Origin: Sphingopyxis yananensis
Lineage (GTDB): Bacteria > Pseudomonadota > Alphaproteobacteria > Sphingomonadales > Sphingomonadaceae
DNA length: 60,678 bases
NCBI RefSeq assembly: GCF_020687785.1
Contig: NZ_JAJEWI010000002.1
Location: forward strand, 1-60,678
Reading direction: 5' to 3'
In this document: positions 8,976-16,996 of the stretch, one piece after another
Position numbering within the stretch: position 1 is the stretch's first letter
Layout: each line of letters begins with the position of its first letter
Program-made: the position numbers and the translations under genes
The notes under the pieces: model-generated
The model's input: the letters and a program-made list of their open reading frames with translations, nothing else
Databases searched by the model: none
What the model was told of the DNA's origin: nothing

Positions 8976-9911
8976 TTAAGAAGAAGGCGTCGGGTCCGTA
9001 TCCGGCGCCTTTTTTATCAGCACATCCTGCCGTGGATAGGGGATGACAATGCCCGCTTGCTGAAAGCGGTCCCAAATCTCCATAAATACTTCGCCCTGAA
9101 TATTCCCAAGCCCCGCTTCAGGGTCGGCAATCCAATATCGCAGTTCATGGTCCACCGCGCGCGGGCCAAAGGCGGTAATCCACACCATCGGTTCGGGGTC
9201 CGGCAAAATACGGGCATTATCCATGGCCGCCTGTTTGATGATCGCCTGCGCGCTGCGCAAATCACATTCATAAGGCACCGGAATCTGCATCCGCACCCGC
9301 ACTTCGCGGCTGGCATAGCTCCAATTTTCAACAGGCTGAGTCATCAGCAATTCGTTGGGAATCAGATGTTTTTTTCCGTCCCGCGTGATGACATTGACAG
9401 CGCGAACGCCAATTTTGGCGACCCGCCCGACATTGGGTAACCCGCCGGGCAGGCTGCCGCCACCCATCACGCTGCCATCGCCGACCACAATCACATCGCC
9501 CGGCTTAATCGACCGATCCATCAGCAAAATAATGCCCGCAATCAAATTGCCGACAGTCTTTTGCAGACCAAAACCAATGGCCAAGCCCAAAGCACCCGAG
9601 AAAAAGGCCAGCGCGGTCAAATCAATGCCCAGCACATCAATGCCGAGCAGCAAAGCAAAGCCGCCCAGCGATATGCCAATCAGCTTTTCCGTCAGCAAAC
9701 ACTGCGCTTCATCCAATTGATGATTGCGGCGCAGCAACCAGCGCGTGCTGCGCATTGCCATTTTGAACAAAATGAACAACAGCGCCGCCAGCAACAGGCC
9801 TGTAATCACGCCATATAGCGACACAAAGTTGGACCCAATGTCCAAACCAATGGCTTTCAGCGTCTCTATGGTGCGGGTGATACCAAGATGAACGGGTTCG
9901 GGCGTTTTCAT
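8976..9911 (-). CDS. MscS-family mechanosensitive ion channel
   Basis: A small-conductance mechanosensitive channel protein of about 311 residues. Hydrophobic segments lie near residues 30-50, 75-95 and 100-130. The pore helix region (FFSGALGLAIGFGLQKTVGNLIAGIILLMDRSIK, pattern only) and the following beta domain (KPGDVIVVGD, VGRVAKIGVRAVNVITRDGK, IPNELLM) are the core MscS signature. These channels release solutes on hypo-osmotic shock. Starts at ATG 9911 or the adjoining GTG at 9914, 7 bases after the stop of the metC-like gene, so the two may be co-transcribed. MscK/YbiO type is excluded by the short length. Confidence 0.92.
   Translation of the reverse strand: MKTPEPVHLGITRTIETLKAIGLDIGSNFVSLYGVITGLLLAALLFILFKMAMRSTRWLLRRNHQLDEAQCLLTEKLIGISLGGFALLLGIDVLGIDLTALAFFSGALGLAIGFGLQKTVGNLIAGIILLMDRSIKPGDVIVVGDGSVMGGGSLPGGLPNVGRVAKIGVRAVNVITRDGKKHLIPNELLMTQPVENWSYASREVRVRMQIPVPYECDLRSAQAIIKQAAMDNARILPDPEPMVWITAFGPRAVDHELRYWIADPEAGLGNIQGEVFMEIWDRFQQAGIVIPYPRQDVLIKKAPDTDPTPSS
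8984..9015 (+). terminator. Terminator of ppa, inside mscS coding end
   Basis: A 10-base-pair stem with one G-T pair (8984-8993 with 9002-9011) is followed by a T run to 9015 on the plus strand. It stands 27 bases after the ppa stop and overlaps the last codons of the convergent mscS gene, so the mscS C-terminus (KKAPDTDPTPSS) is partly dictated by a terminator. Confidence 0.8.
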
Positions 9912-9918
9912 CACTGCG

Positions 9919-11121
9919 TCAAATCTGCCGAAGGGCTTGTTCCAGATCGTCGATCAAATCCTGCGGGTCTTCCAACCCGATGGACAAGCGCACCAACGGA
10001 TGCGCGCTGTCCCATTTGGTCGCCGTGCGGATGCCCGCGGGGTCGCTGGGCACCGCCAAACTTTCATAGCCGCCCCAGCTAAATCCAATACCAAAATGAC
10101 GCAGCGCATCGACAAAGCGCGCACGGCCCGCATCATCCGTGTCTTTCAACAAAATGCTAAACAGGCCGCTCGCGCCCTTAAAATCACGGCTCCACAGGGC
10201 ATGGCCCGCATCCGTCGGCAAAGCAGGGTGCAAAACCTTGGCGACTTCAGGCCGCCCTTGCAGCCAGCGGGCGATGGTCAGCGCATTTTTGCCATGCCGT
10301 TCCAACCGCACATCCAGCGTCCGCAGCCCCCGCAGCATCAACGCGCAATCATCCGCCGACACCGATTGCCCCAATTGATAGGTGGCGTGGCGCAATTTCG
10401 GCCATAATGCTTTGTTGGCGGTCAAGCTGCCCATCAACGCATCGCTATGCCCGCCGACATATTTGGTCAGGCTCATCATGCTGATGTCCACACCCAATTC
10501 CAGCGCGGGCAGCAACAATGGTGTCGCCCAGCTATTGTCCAAGATCGTCCATATGCCGCGTTCGCGGGCCACAGCGGTAATGGCCGGAATATCCTGAACC
10601 TCAAAGGTCAGACTGCCCGGCGATTCCAGAAAAATCAGCCGTGTTTCCGGTCGGATTAGCGCCGCAATATCCGCGCCAACCAAAGGGTCGTAATAAGTGG
10701 TTTCCACGCCCATGCGGGCCAACAAGCCATTGCAAAAGCTGCGCGTGGGCTCATAGGCGCTGTCGACCATCAGCAAATGGTCACCGGGTGACAACAGCGC
10801 CAATAACGCCGACGAAATCGCCGCCACGCCCGACGGGTACAACAAGGTCCCCTCGGCCCCTGCTTCCAACTGCGTCAGTGCATCGGCCAAGGCCCAAATC
10901 GTGGGGGTGCCGCGCCGACCATAATATAATTTATCATGGGTGGCGTGCCCCCGCGTTTTCAGGTCCGCGACATTATCATAAAGGATGGTCGACGCCCGCC
11001 ACACCGGCGGGTTGACGATGCTGCCGCCCAAACGCGGGTCGCCCGTCCATTCGCTGCGCCGGCCACCTTGTACAACCGCTGTGGCGGACCCCACAGGCTT
11101 TGCATTCCCATTATCCGCCAC
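9919..11121 (-). CDS. metC: Cystathionine beta-lyase-like PLP enzyme
   Basis: A 400-residue gamma-family PLP enzyme of Cys/Met metabolism. The Schiff-base lysine is K220 in SLTKYVGGHSDALMG. YGRRGTPT and LYPSGVAAI bind the cofactor phosphate, and ILDNSWATPLL holds the Asp that pairs with the pyridine nitrogen. The W-A-T-P variant is typical of cystathionine beta-lyase, which splits cystathionine into homocysteine, pyruvate and ammonia. It begins with GTG at 11121, with AGGAAAGAG upstream, 27 bases after the sulfurtransferase gene, suggesting a small sulfur operon. Other family members act on related substrates, so the exact reaction is likely rather than certain. Confidence 0.9.
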   Translation of the reverse strand: MADNGNAKPVGSATAVVQGGRRSEWTGDPRLGGSIVNPPVWRASTILYDNVADLKTRGHATHDKLYYGRRGTPTIWALADALTQLEAGAEGTLLYPSGVAAISSALLALLSPGDHLLMVDSAYEPTRSFCNGLLARMGVETTYYDPLVGADIAALIRPETRLIFLESPGSLTFEVQDIPAITAVARERGIWTILDNSWATPLLLPALELGVDISMMSLTKYVGGHSDALMGSLTANKALWPKLRHATYQLGQSVSADDCALMLRGLRTLDVRLERHGKNALTIARWLQGRPEVAKVLHPALPTDAGHALWSRDFKGASGLFSILLKDTDDAGRARFVDALRHFGIGFSWGGYESLAVPSDPAGIRTATKWDSAHPLVRLSIGLEDPQDLIDDLEQALRQI

Positions 11122-11148
11122 TGCTTAATCTCTTTCCTAGCCAGCCGT

Positions 11149-11994
11149 TCAGGCTGCGGAGCCGGTCGCCTTTGGCGTGGCAGGGTCCGCGCCCCATTCA
11201 TTCCAGCTGCCGTCATAAACAGCCACATCGTCTTTGCCCAGCAAATGTGCGCCAAAAGCCAGAACCGATGCGGTCATGCCGCTGCCGCATGTGGTAATGA
11301 GCGGACGGTCCAAATCGATGCCCGCATCCACAAAGGCCGCTTTCAAGGCATCGCCCTGTTTCCACGTGCCATCGTCGTTCAGCAATTGCTTGTGCGGCAG
11401 GCTGCGCGATGCCGGAATATGGCCGGGGGCCATGCCGGGGCGCGGGTCGCGTTCTTCGCCCGTAAAGCGGGCGGCAGGGCGGGCATCCGCCACTTGTTCT
11501 GCGCCGCTGTCGACATTGGCCAGCATCTGATCCTTGGTACGCACAGCCTTGGCGTCGCGCCATACGGTGAAATGGCGATGACGCAGCGTTTGCTTGCCCA
11601 TTTCCAGCGGACGGCCTTCGGACTTCCATTTGGCCAAGCCGCCGTCCAACAACGCCACGTCATGCGCGCCGAATAATTTCAGCAACCACCATGCGCGCGC
11701 CGCGCTGTTCAGCGGGCTGTCGTCATACAACACAATGCGGCTGCCATCGCCCAAACCCAGCGATTGCATCCGGCTGGCAAATTTTTCAGGCGGCGGAGCC
11801 ATATTGTCCAATGAACTGTTGGGGTCCGTCAATTCCCCCAAATCCATAAATACAGCGCCCGGCACATGTCCGGCTTCATATTCTGCGCGTGCATCGCGGT
11901 CGCTGTCCGCCATGAACTTCGTCGCATCGACGATACGCAGATCTGAAGCACCCAATTCGCGTTCCAGCCAGTCTGTTGTGACCAAGGCGTCCAT
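11149..11994 (-). CDS. sseA: 3-mercaptopyruvate/thiosulfate sulfurtransferase
   Basis: A 281-residue tandem rhodanese. The N-terminal rhodanese unit (about 1-130) is inactive and the C-terminal one carries the active Cys236 in the loop CGSGMTA, the form typical of mercaptopyruvate sulfurtransferases. It moves sulfur from 3-mercaptopyruvate (or thiosulfate) to acceptors such as cyanide or thioredoxin in the cytoplasm. ATG at 11994 has AGGAG seven bases upstream. It is probably the first gene of the operon with the metC-like gene and mscS. Confidence 0.93.
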   Translation of the reverse strand: MDALVTTDWLERELGASDLRIVDATKFMADSDRDARAEYEAGHVPGAVFMDLGELTDPNSSLDNMAPPPEKFASRMQSLGLGDGSRIVLYDDSPLNSAARAWWLLKLFGAHDVALLDGGLAKWKSEGRPLEMGKQTLRHRHFTVWRDAKAVRTKDQMLANVDSGAEQVADARPAARFTGEERDPRPGMAPGHIPASRSLPHKQLLNDDGTWKQGDALKAAFVDAGIDLDRPLITTCGSGMTASVLAFGAHLLGKDDVAVYDGSWNEWGADPATPKATGSAA

Positions 11995-12196
11995 TTCTTG
12001 CTCCTGTTGCAGCCCGCAAGGGCACAGTCCTCCCGCCAGCCATCTTGATGTGGCGTTTCCTTTCGGGGCAGACGATTAGCCTATGCCTCAGTGCGCCCTT
12101 TTTCAAGCACCTAGCTGTGCAGAAAGTTCCATGCTGCAACGCAGCAAAAAAGCTGGGGCAAAAGCAAGGGCTTCACCCCAATAAATTAGGAAATTT

Positions 12197-13870
12197 TTAT
12201 TGTCGGCGCGTCACTTCGGTTGCCCGCGCACCCGGTCGATCGACAGCCAGCGGGGCACGATCCAAGGGAATCGGTGCCAATTTTTCGGTGCCGCCGACCG
12301 CCGCACGGCCCAACACATAGGCCGCCGCAATTTGGCCAAAGGCATCGCTGTCGCCATCCCAATGATAGGTCACATCAGCGGCCAATACGGGCACCAGCAA
12401 AGGCTTGCCGGCCAAGATCATCGGTTCAATGGCAGTGCGCGGCAATTTGACTTCGCTACTCAGCTGCTCGCTGCGTCCCGCTGCCAACGCCATGTCATCG
12501 CGCAAGATGCTGCCACCTGCGCCATCATAGAAACGGCCCAACACGCCTTCGTGCATCGCGCTACCTTGGCCCAAAGCAATTCGCACCATCAGGCCGGTGG
12601 CGTCCCGCGCCCCGCCATTGCTCAGCGTCAGGGTAAATCCCACGGCGATATGATCCACCTCTATCCGAATGGAGCGCACCGTCACATCCATATCCACATT
12701 GGCGCGAGCCTCCTCGTTTGGGCGGCGCACCATGGATCCGGCGCTGACATATTCGTCCAAATTCGTCCAAGCAGGGACGACGCCGGCTGGCACAGGCGCG
12801 GGTTGCGCGGCAGGCCGAGGGGCGGACACCGGCGCAGGGGCGGGCCGCGCTGGCGATTGCACACGGGCCTGCGGCGCGGAGGCGGGCGTGGTCAGCGGAG
12901 CGGGCCTAGGCAGCGGCACCGATGCGCCCGATGGTCCGCCCACAGGCGCGTGATTGGTCATGGCATCGGATGCCAAGGGCGACGCTGACCGCACAGGGGG
13001 TGCAGGCTGAGGCTGGGCGGCAGGACGTGGGGCGGCGGGACGCGGGACGGGCGGGGGCATTTGCCCCTGTGCCGGTGCCGGTGCCGTTCCCTGCCCCTGC
13101 GGCTTGCCCGCTGGCAGAACAGGGCGTTGCGCTTGGCTTTGCGCAATTTCCAGATAATCTTCGGGTCCCAGCGCCGTCTGCCGCCGCCAATAAAGGACCG
13201 CCGCAATCAAGGCGACCAGCCCCGCGAGCGGCCACGCCCACCAAGGCGAATCGCTGTCCCCCGAACTGGCTTCGTCCGTTTGCTGCGATACATTTTCAGC
13301 CACGGGTTCGGCTGGCAAAAAGGCGCTGTCGTCCACGCTGCTTGCAGCATCCATTGGCGCGGTGGTGGTGACCGCCTCGCTTTCGGTCAGTCCATCAGCG
13401 CTGCTTTGCGGTGCAGGCTCCGTTTGCGGCGGCAGAGCGGGCGTTGTGACGGTTGGCGCTACGGTTGGCGGCGCCACAGGCGCGCTCATTTTGGGAACCG
13501 CCGGTGCAATCTTGGGTGCAGCCTTGGGTGCAGGCGTTGCCGCTTTGGGTGCGGGCGTCACGGCTTTGGGGGGCGGCGTTACCGCCTTGGGCGCGGCCGT
13601 GGTCGGCGCAGCTATTCGCGGTGGCTGAACAGGCTCGGCCTTGGGCGCGGCCTTGGGCACGGGGCGCGGGCTTTCCTGTCGGGGCGGCAGGCCATTGTCG
13701 GACGGACCTTGAACTTTGCTGTCGCGGTCATCATCGGCCGGTGGCAAGCGAAAATCCAAGCCGCGCGGGGCTGCCGTGCCGCTGCTTTGCGCCGCTGCAC
13801 CGCCCACAAGCATCGCGGTCCCGATTACCAAGGCTGCCGCCGCTTGCCGTGCCATTGTCATGCCTGTCAC
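12197..13870 (-). CDS. Pro/Ala-rich membrane-anchored protein, unknown
   Basis: Up to 557 residues. A signal-like N-terminus (ARQAAAALVIGTAMLVGGAAAQ) leads into a long Pro/Ala/Lys low-complexity region, one clear membrane helix (WWAWPLAGLVALIAAVLYW, about residues 210-228), a second Pro/Ala linker and a folded C-terminal domain of about 170 residues (from VRRPNEEARANVDMDV). That domain has alternating strands (IRIEVDHIAVGFTLTLSN) like an immunoglobulin-type fold. Start may be GTG 13870 or ATG at 13861 or 13855. No named family recognised; an envelope role is inferred from layout only. Confidence 0.75.
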   Translation of the reverse strand: MTGMTMARQAAAALVIGTAMLVGGAAAQSSGTAAPRGLDFRLPPADDDRDSKVQGPSDNGLPPRQESPRPVPKAAPKAEPVQPPRIAAPTTAAPKAVTPPPKAVTPAPKAATPAPKAAPKIAPAVPKMSAPVAPPTVAPTVTTPALPPQTEPAPQSSADGLTESEAVTTTAPMDAASSVDDSAFLPAEPVAENVSQQTDEASSGDSDSPWWAWPLAGLVALIAAVLYWRRQTALGPEDYLEIAQSQAQRPVLPAGKPQGQGTAPAPAQGQMPPPVPRPAAPRPAAQPQPAPPVRSASPLASDAMTNHAPVGGPSGASVPLPRPAPLTTPASAPQARVQSPARPAPAPVSAPRPAAQPAPVPAGVVPAWTNLDEYVSAGSMVRRPNEEARANVDMDVTVRSIRIEVDHIAVGFTLTLSNGGARDATGLMVRIALGQGSAMHEGVLGRFYDGAGGSILRDDMALAAGRSEQLSSEVKLPRTAIEPMILAGKPLLVPVLAADVTYHWDGDSDAFGQIAAAYVLGRAAVGGTEKLAPIPLDRAPLAVDRPGARATEVTRRQ

Positions 13871-14060
13871 TCAACCTATCCTTGATCCTATCGGTATCAT
13901 ATCCGGCCCAACGTCCCGCCATGGGGCAACGCCCGGCGCCATATCATGATCCGCGCCGCCATGCTTTTGCTATCATCCATCGGACCATTTGCACGGTCCA
14001 TATGATAGAGAGGATGATGATGCAGATGACAAGGCTGCCTTGCGGCACTAGACGGATTTA

Positions 14061-14531
14061 ATGAACACATCCAGCCATCCCCCATTGGCCCCGAAACATC
14101 TGGGCCAGTCCAGTGAACTGCCTGCCGCGCCCGAAGCGGCAATTTTGGATTATGTCCCCAACCCCCGCAAGGGCGAGACCTATCTGATCCGCTTTGCCGC
14201 GCCGGAATTCACTTCCCTGTGCCCCGTCACCGGACAACCTGATTTCGCGCATATCGTCATCGACTATGCCCCCGACGATACGATCGTCGAATCGAAAAGC
14301 CTCAAGCTGTTTTTGGGCAGCTTCCGCAACCATGCGGGCTTTCACGAAGATTGCACGGTGGGCATTGGCCGCCGCTTATTCGATGAAATGCAGCCAAAAT
14401 GGCTGAGGATTGGCGGCTATTGGTATCCGCGCGGCGGCATTCCGATTGACGTTTTCTGGCAATCCAGCGCCCCCCCTGCCGATTTATGGCTGCCCGATCA
14501 AGGCGTTGCCCCCTATCGCGGTCGCGGCTAA
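14061..14531 (+). CDS. queF: NADPH-dependent preQ0 reductase
   Basis: QueF reduces the nitrile of 7-cyano-7-deazaguanine to the aminomethyl group of preQ1 in queuosine tRNA modification. The 156-residue length fits the short, unimodular form. The catalytic Cys54 lies in [12 protein letters not shown] with Asp61 seven residues on, and [15 protein letters not shown] is the QueF NADPH/substrate motif. ATG at 14061. I looked for a preQ1 riboswitch in the 190 bases upstream and saw none. It is divergent from the Pro-rich membrane protein gene. Confidence 0.96.
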   Translation: MNTSSHPPLAPKHLGQSSELPAAPEAAILDYVPNPRKGETYLIRFAAPEFTSLCPVTGQPDFAHIVIDYAPDDTIVESKSLKLFLGSFRNHAGFHEDCTVGIGRRLFDEMQPKWLRIGGYWYPRGGIPIDVFWQSSAPPADLWLPDQGVAPYRGRG

Positions 14532-14620
14532 CATCGCCGCCTACCCAGACTGACTGAATTTAGGACCAGAGCGGCGTTTTCATCTTTGCGTAACATTAAA
14601 CTGACATTATTGTCAGCGTT

Positions 14621-15034
14621 ATGAAAAACGCCGCTCTTCCACACGACCATAGTTTAACCGTTGGCCCTGATGCCATTGATTTTATGGGCCATGTCAACAA
14701 TGCCCATTATCTAAGCTGGGTTCAGGACGCGGTGCTGGGCCACTGGCGCGCCATTGCCCCGCCCGATGCGGTGGCCGAACATCTGTGGGTCGCGCTGAAA
14801 CATGAAATCACCTATCGCCGCCCTGCCTTTCTCGATGATCAGGTGATCGCCACCGTCATTTTGGAAAAAGTACAGGGCGCGCGCGCCTTTTATGAAACCA
14901 TCATCAAACGCGGCGAAGACGTGCTGGCCGAAGTAAAGTCCAGTTGGTGCTGCATTGACGCCGAAACCCTGCGCCCCGCACGCTTGGCCAGCGACGTCAT
15001 CGCTCGCTTTTTCCCAACCGACAAAGCCGATTAA
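14621..15034 (+). CDS. Hotdog acyl-CoA thioesterase, 4-HBT type
   Basis: A 137-residue hotdog protein with the 4-hydroxybenzoyl-CoA thioesterase/YbgC signature: DAIDFMGHVNNAHYLSWVQDA holds the catalytic Asp and the HVNNxxY turn, and ITYRRPAFLDDQVIATV the next strands. It probably hydrolyses an acyl-CoA in the cytoplasm; the substrate cannot be read from sequence. ATG at 14621. It is 89 bases after queF and 83 bases before the next gene on the same strand, so co-transcription is possible but not shown. Confidence 0.88.
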   Translation: MKNAALPHDHSLTVGPDAIDFMGHVNNAHYLSWVQDAVLGHWRAIAPPDAVAEHLWVALKHEITYRRPAFLDDQVIATVILEKVQGARAFYETIIKRGEDVLAEVKSSWCCIDAETLRPARLASDVIARFFPTDKAD

Positions 15035-15117
15035 GCGATCATCCCCTAGCGCGGGCGTATCCACTTTCAGACATTCGACCACATCCAAGCGGCGCACACC
15101 GCCGCCAAGGGGACCAT

Positions 15118-15417
15118 ATGCTGCTTATTACCGGCACATTTCGCATGGCATCGGCGCAGCTAGAACCGGCCCTGCCCGCCATGGCCGCGATGATCGACGC
15201 TAGCCGCGCCGAAAGGGGCTGCTTATATTATAGCTATGCGCAGGATGTGCGGGACCCGCATCTGATCCACGTATCGGAACTTTGGACCGATCAAGCCGCG
15301 CTCGACGCCCATATGGCATCACCGCATATCATGGCTTGGCGAGCGCAATGGCCGCAACTGGGCCTTAGCGACCGCAGCTTAACCCTGTATCAGGCGGGCA
15401 ATCCCCGCCCCTGTTGA
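15118..15417 (+). CDS. Antibiotic biosynthesis monooxygenase-fold protein
   Basis: A 99-residue ABM-domain protein (dimeric alpha/beta barrel). The pattern RAERGCLYYSYAQDVRDP, followed by HVSELWTDQAALDAHMASPH, matches the family's central strands and the conserved W...aL..H turn. Members include YgiN-type quinol monooxygenases and small heme-degrading enzymes. Substrate is unknown here. The ATG at 15118 has AAGGGG six bases upstream. It converges on the P450 gene. Confidence 0.85.
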   Translation: MLLITGTFRMASAQLEPALPAMAAMIDASRAERGCLYYSYAQDVRDPHLIHVSELWTDQAALDAHMASPHIMAWRAQWPQLGLSDRSLTLYQAGNPRPC

Positions 15418-15448
15418 CTGGACCGGCACCACGGGTCCGTTAAACACA

Positions 15449-15479
15449 GCGGGGCAAAGCAGCATATGCCCTGCCCCGC
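15449..15479. terminator. Hairpin between convergent ABM and P450 genes
   Basis: Arms GCGGGGCA (15449-15456) and TGCCCCGC (15472-15479) form an 8-base-pair stem between the ends of two convergent genes. A second GC-rich stem overlaps the P450 stop at about 15495-15521. Neither has a clear T tract, so these are weak or factor-assisted terminators by position only. Confidence 0.45.
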
Positions 15480-15511
15480 CGCATCCGATCAGAACAAGCG
15501 GCGGCCTGACC

Positions 15512-16798
15512 TCAGGCCGCTTCAAAGCGAATGGGCAGCCGCTTTAATCCGCCCACAAACACGCTTTCGACCCGCGCCGGATCGCCCGCCAATTCCAGCT
15601 TTTTGATCCGAGGCAGCAATTCTTCCATGAAAATGCGCATCTCCATGCGCGCCAAATGCTGACCCAAGCAAACATGCGCCCCAAAGCCAAAGGCAATTTG
15701 CTGATTCTTCACGCGATCAGGATTAAAGGTGAAGGGGTCTTCAAACACATCTTCGTCGCGATTGGCGGACACATAATTCAGCATCAGCCAGTCGCCAGCG
15801 CGAATTTTCTGGCCGCCAATTTCCACATCTTCCTTGGCGCTGCGCATGAAATGCTGAACCGGCGTGGCCCAACGAATGGCCTCTTCGATCAAGCCCGACT
15901 TGTCCGTTTCCGCAGCGCGATAGCGTTCAAACAAGCTAGGATTTTTGGCCAATTCCATAATCGCACTGGCGGTCGACGCACTGGTGGTGTCATGGCCCGC
16001 TGTCGCGATAATCATATAATATCCGGCCAATTCCCGGTCGGGAATCTGGCCGCCATCAATCGTCGCATTGGCAATCACGGTGGCAATATCCTCGCGCGGG
16101 TTGGCGCGGCGGTCTTCCGTCAGCACTTTGAAATAATTTTCAAAATCGGCGACGACATAATTGATCATCGCAATAATTTGCTCGGCGTCTTTCACCTCGC
16201 TTTGGCTGCGGTTCAATTCTGGGTCGGTCGATCCGAACAATTGCTGCGTCAGCATCAACATGCGCGGTTCGTCTTCTGGCGGCACGCCCAAAATATCCAT
16301 CACCACATGCAAAGGATAAGGGGCGGCAACGTCCCGCGCAAAGTCGCATTCATTGCCCATCGCCAACATTTTATCGACGGATTCCCGCGCAATTTGGCGG
16401 ATGCGATCTTCGACAATCCGCAGATTTTTGGGCATGAACCACGCCTGCGTCAGCAAGCGATATTTCATATGGTCCGGCGCATCCATTTGCACCAAGGACC
16501 GAATGACATGGCCATCATTATTGGGCGTGGCGGCACGGGCCAATTTTTCGCCATCTTTGTTCGTCAAGGTGGTGGGCCGAATGCCGCTGGCAAATCGTTG
16601 CGGGTCGCGGCTGATGGCCATGACATCGGCATGTTTGGTGACCAGCCAAAATGGGTCATAATCCGCATGCTCAGCCACGGCCAACGGCGCGTTCGTCCGT
16701 GCCCATGTCAATTGTTCATGAAGCCCGTCCCAAGCCCCATAGGATTTGGGATCAACGACGGCGGCGGCTACCTCTCCAGGTAAGATATTTTCTGTCAT
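15512..16798 (-). CDS. Cytochrome P450
   Basis: A soluble bacterial P450 of 428 residues. The heme-ligand Cys377 is in FGFGAHVCLGQHLAR, the I-helix oxygen-activating motif is AGHDTTSAS (about residue 267), and the K-helix ExxR appears as EEAIRW. It needs ferredoxin and reductase partners, none of which are adjacent. The overall style (DAPDHMKYR, CLGQHLARMEMRIF) is that of CYPs acting on terpenoid, steroid or fatty substrates, but the substrate is not assignable. ATG at 16798. A TetR-like palindrome lies 40 bases upstream. Confidence 0.94.
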   Translation of the reverse strand: MTENILPGEVAAAVVDPKSYGAWDGLHEQLTWARTNAPLAVAEHADYDPFWLVTKHADVMAISRDPQRFASGIRPTTLTNKDGEKLARAATPNNDGHVIRSLVQMDAPDHMKYRLLTQAWFMPKNLRIVEDRIRQIARESVDKMLAMGNECDFARDVAAPYPLHVVMDILGVPPEDEPRMLMLTQQLFGSTDPELNRSQSEVKDAEQIIAMINYVVADFENYFKVLTEDRRANPREDIATVIANATIDGGQIPDRELAGYYMIIATAGHDTTSASTASAIMELAKNPSLFERYRAAETDKSGLIEEAIRWATPVQHFMRSAKEDVEIGGQKIRAGDWLMLNYVSANRDEDVFEDPFTFNPDRVKNQQIAFGFGAHVCLGQHLARMEMRIFMEELLPRIKKLELAGDPARVESVFVGGLKRLPIRFEAA

Positions 16799-16838
16799 GT
16801 CCGCAGGATTGCGCGATTATAATCGCTTGTCCAGCCTG

Positions 16839-16858
16839 TACTGACAAATTGGTCAGTA
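16839..16858. promoter_or_regulatory. Perfect 7+6+7 palindrome upstream of the P450 gene
   Basis: TACTGAC and GTCAGTA at 16839-16845 and 16852-16858 are perfect inverted arms around AAATTG. The site is 41 bases before the P450 start. Closer to the gene, 16813-16826 is a 14-base palindrome containing TATAAT on the minus strand, a plausible -10 box. The size and symmetry are those of TetR-family operators, but no TetR gene is adjacent. Confidence 0.6.
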
Positions 16859-16996
16859 TCGTTTTGCAACCATTATACGAACGTCCAATAAATCAAAATT
16901 TTAGAGTCGCCACACTCGAAAAAAATTGTTCTGGGACTGGACGTTGCCAGCCCCAGCGGCGTCCCAAAGCATCATGCTTGAACCGCGAATCACCCC

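Noticed and set aside
11995..12196. Possible SAM-type riboswitch before the sulfur operon
   Set aside because: No SAM-II or SAM/SAH consensus was recognised; the region has only minor stems.
13871..14060. Possible preQ1 riboswitch before queF
   Set aside because: I looked for the C-rich pseudoknot pattern and saw none; only a short GGACC/GGTCC stem is present.
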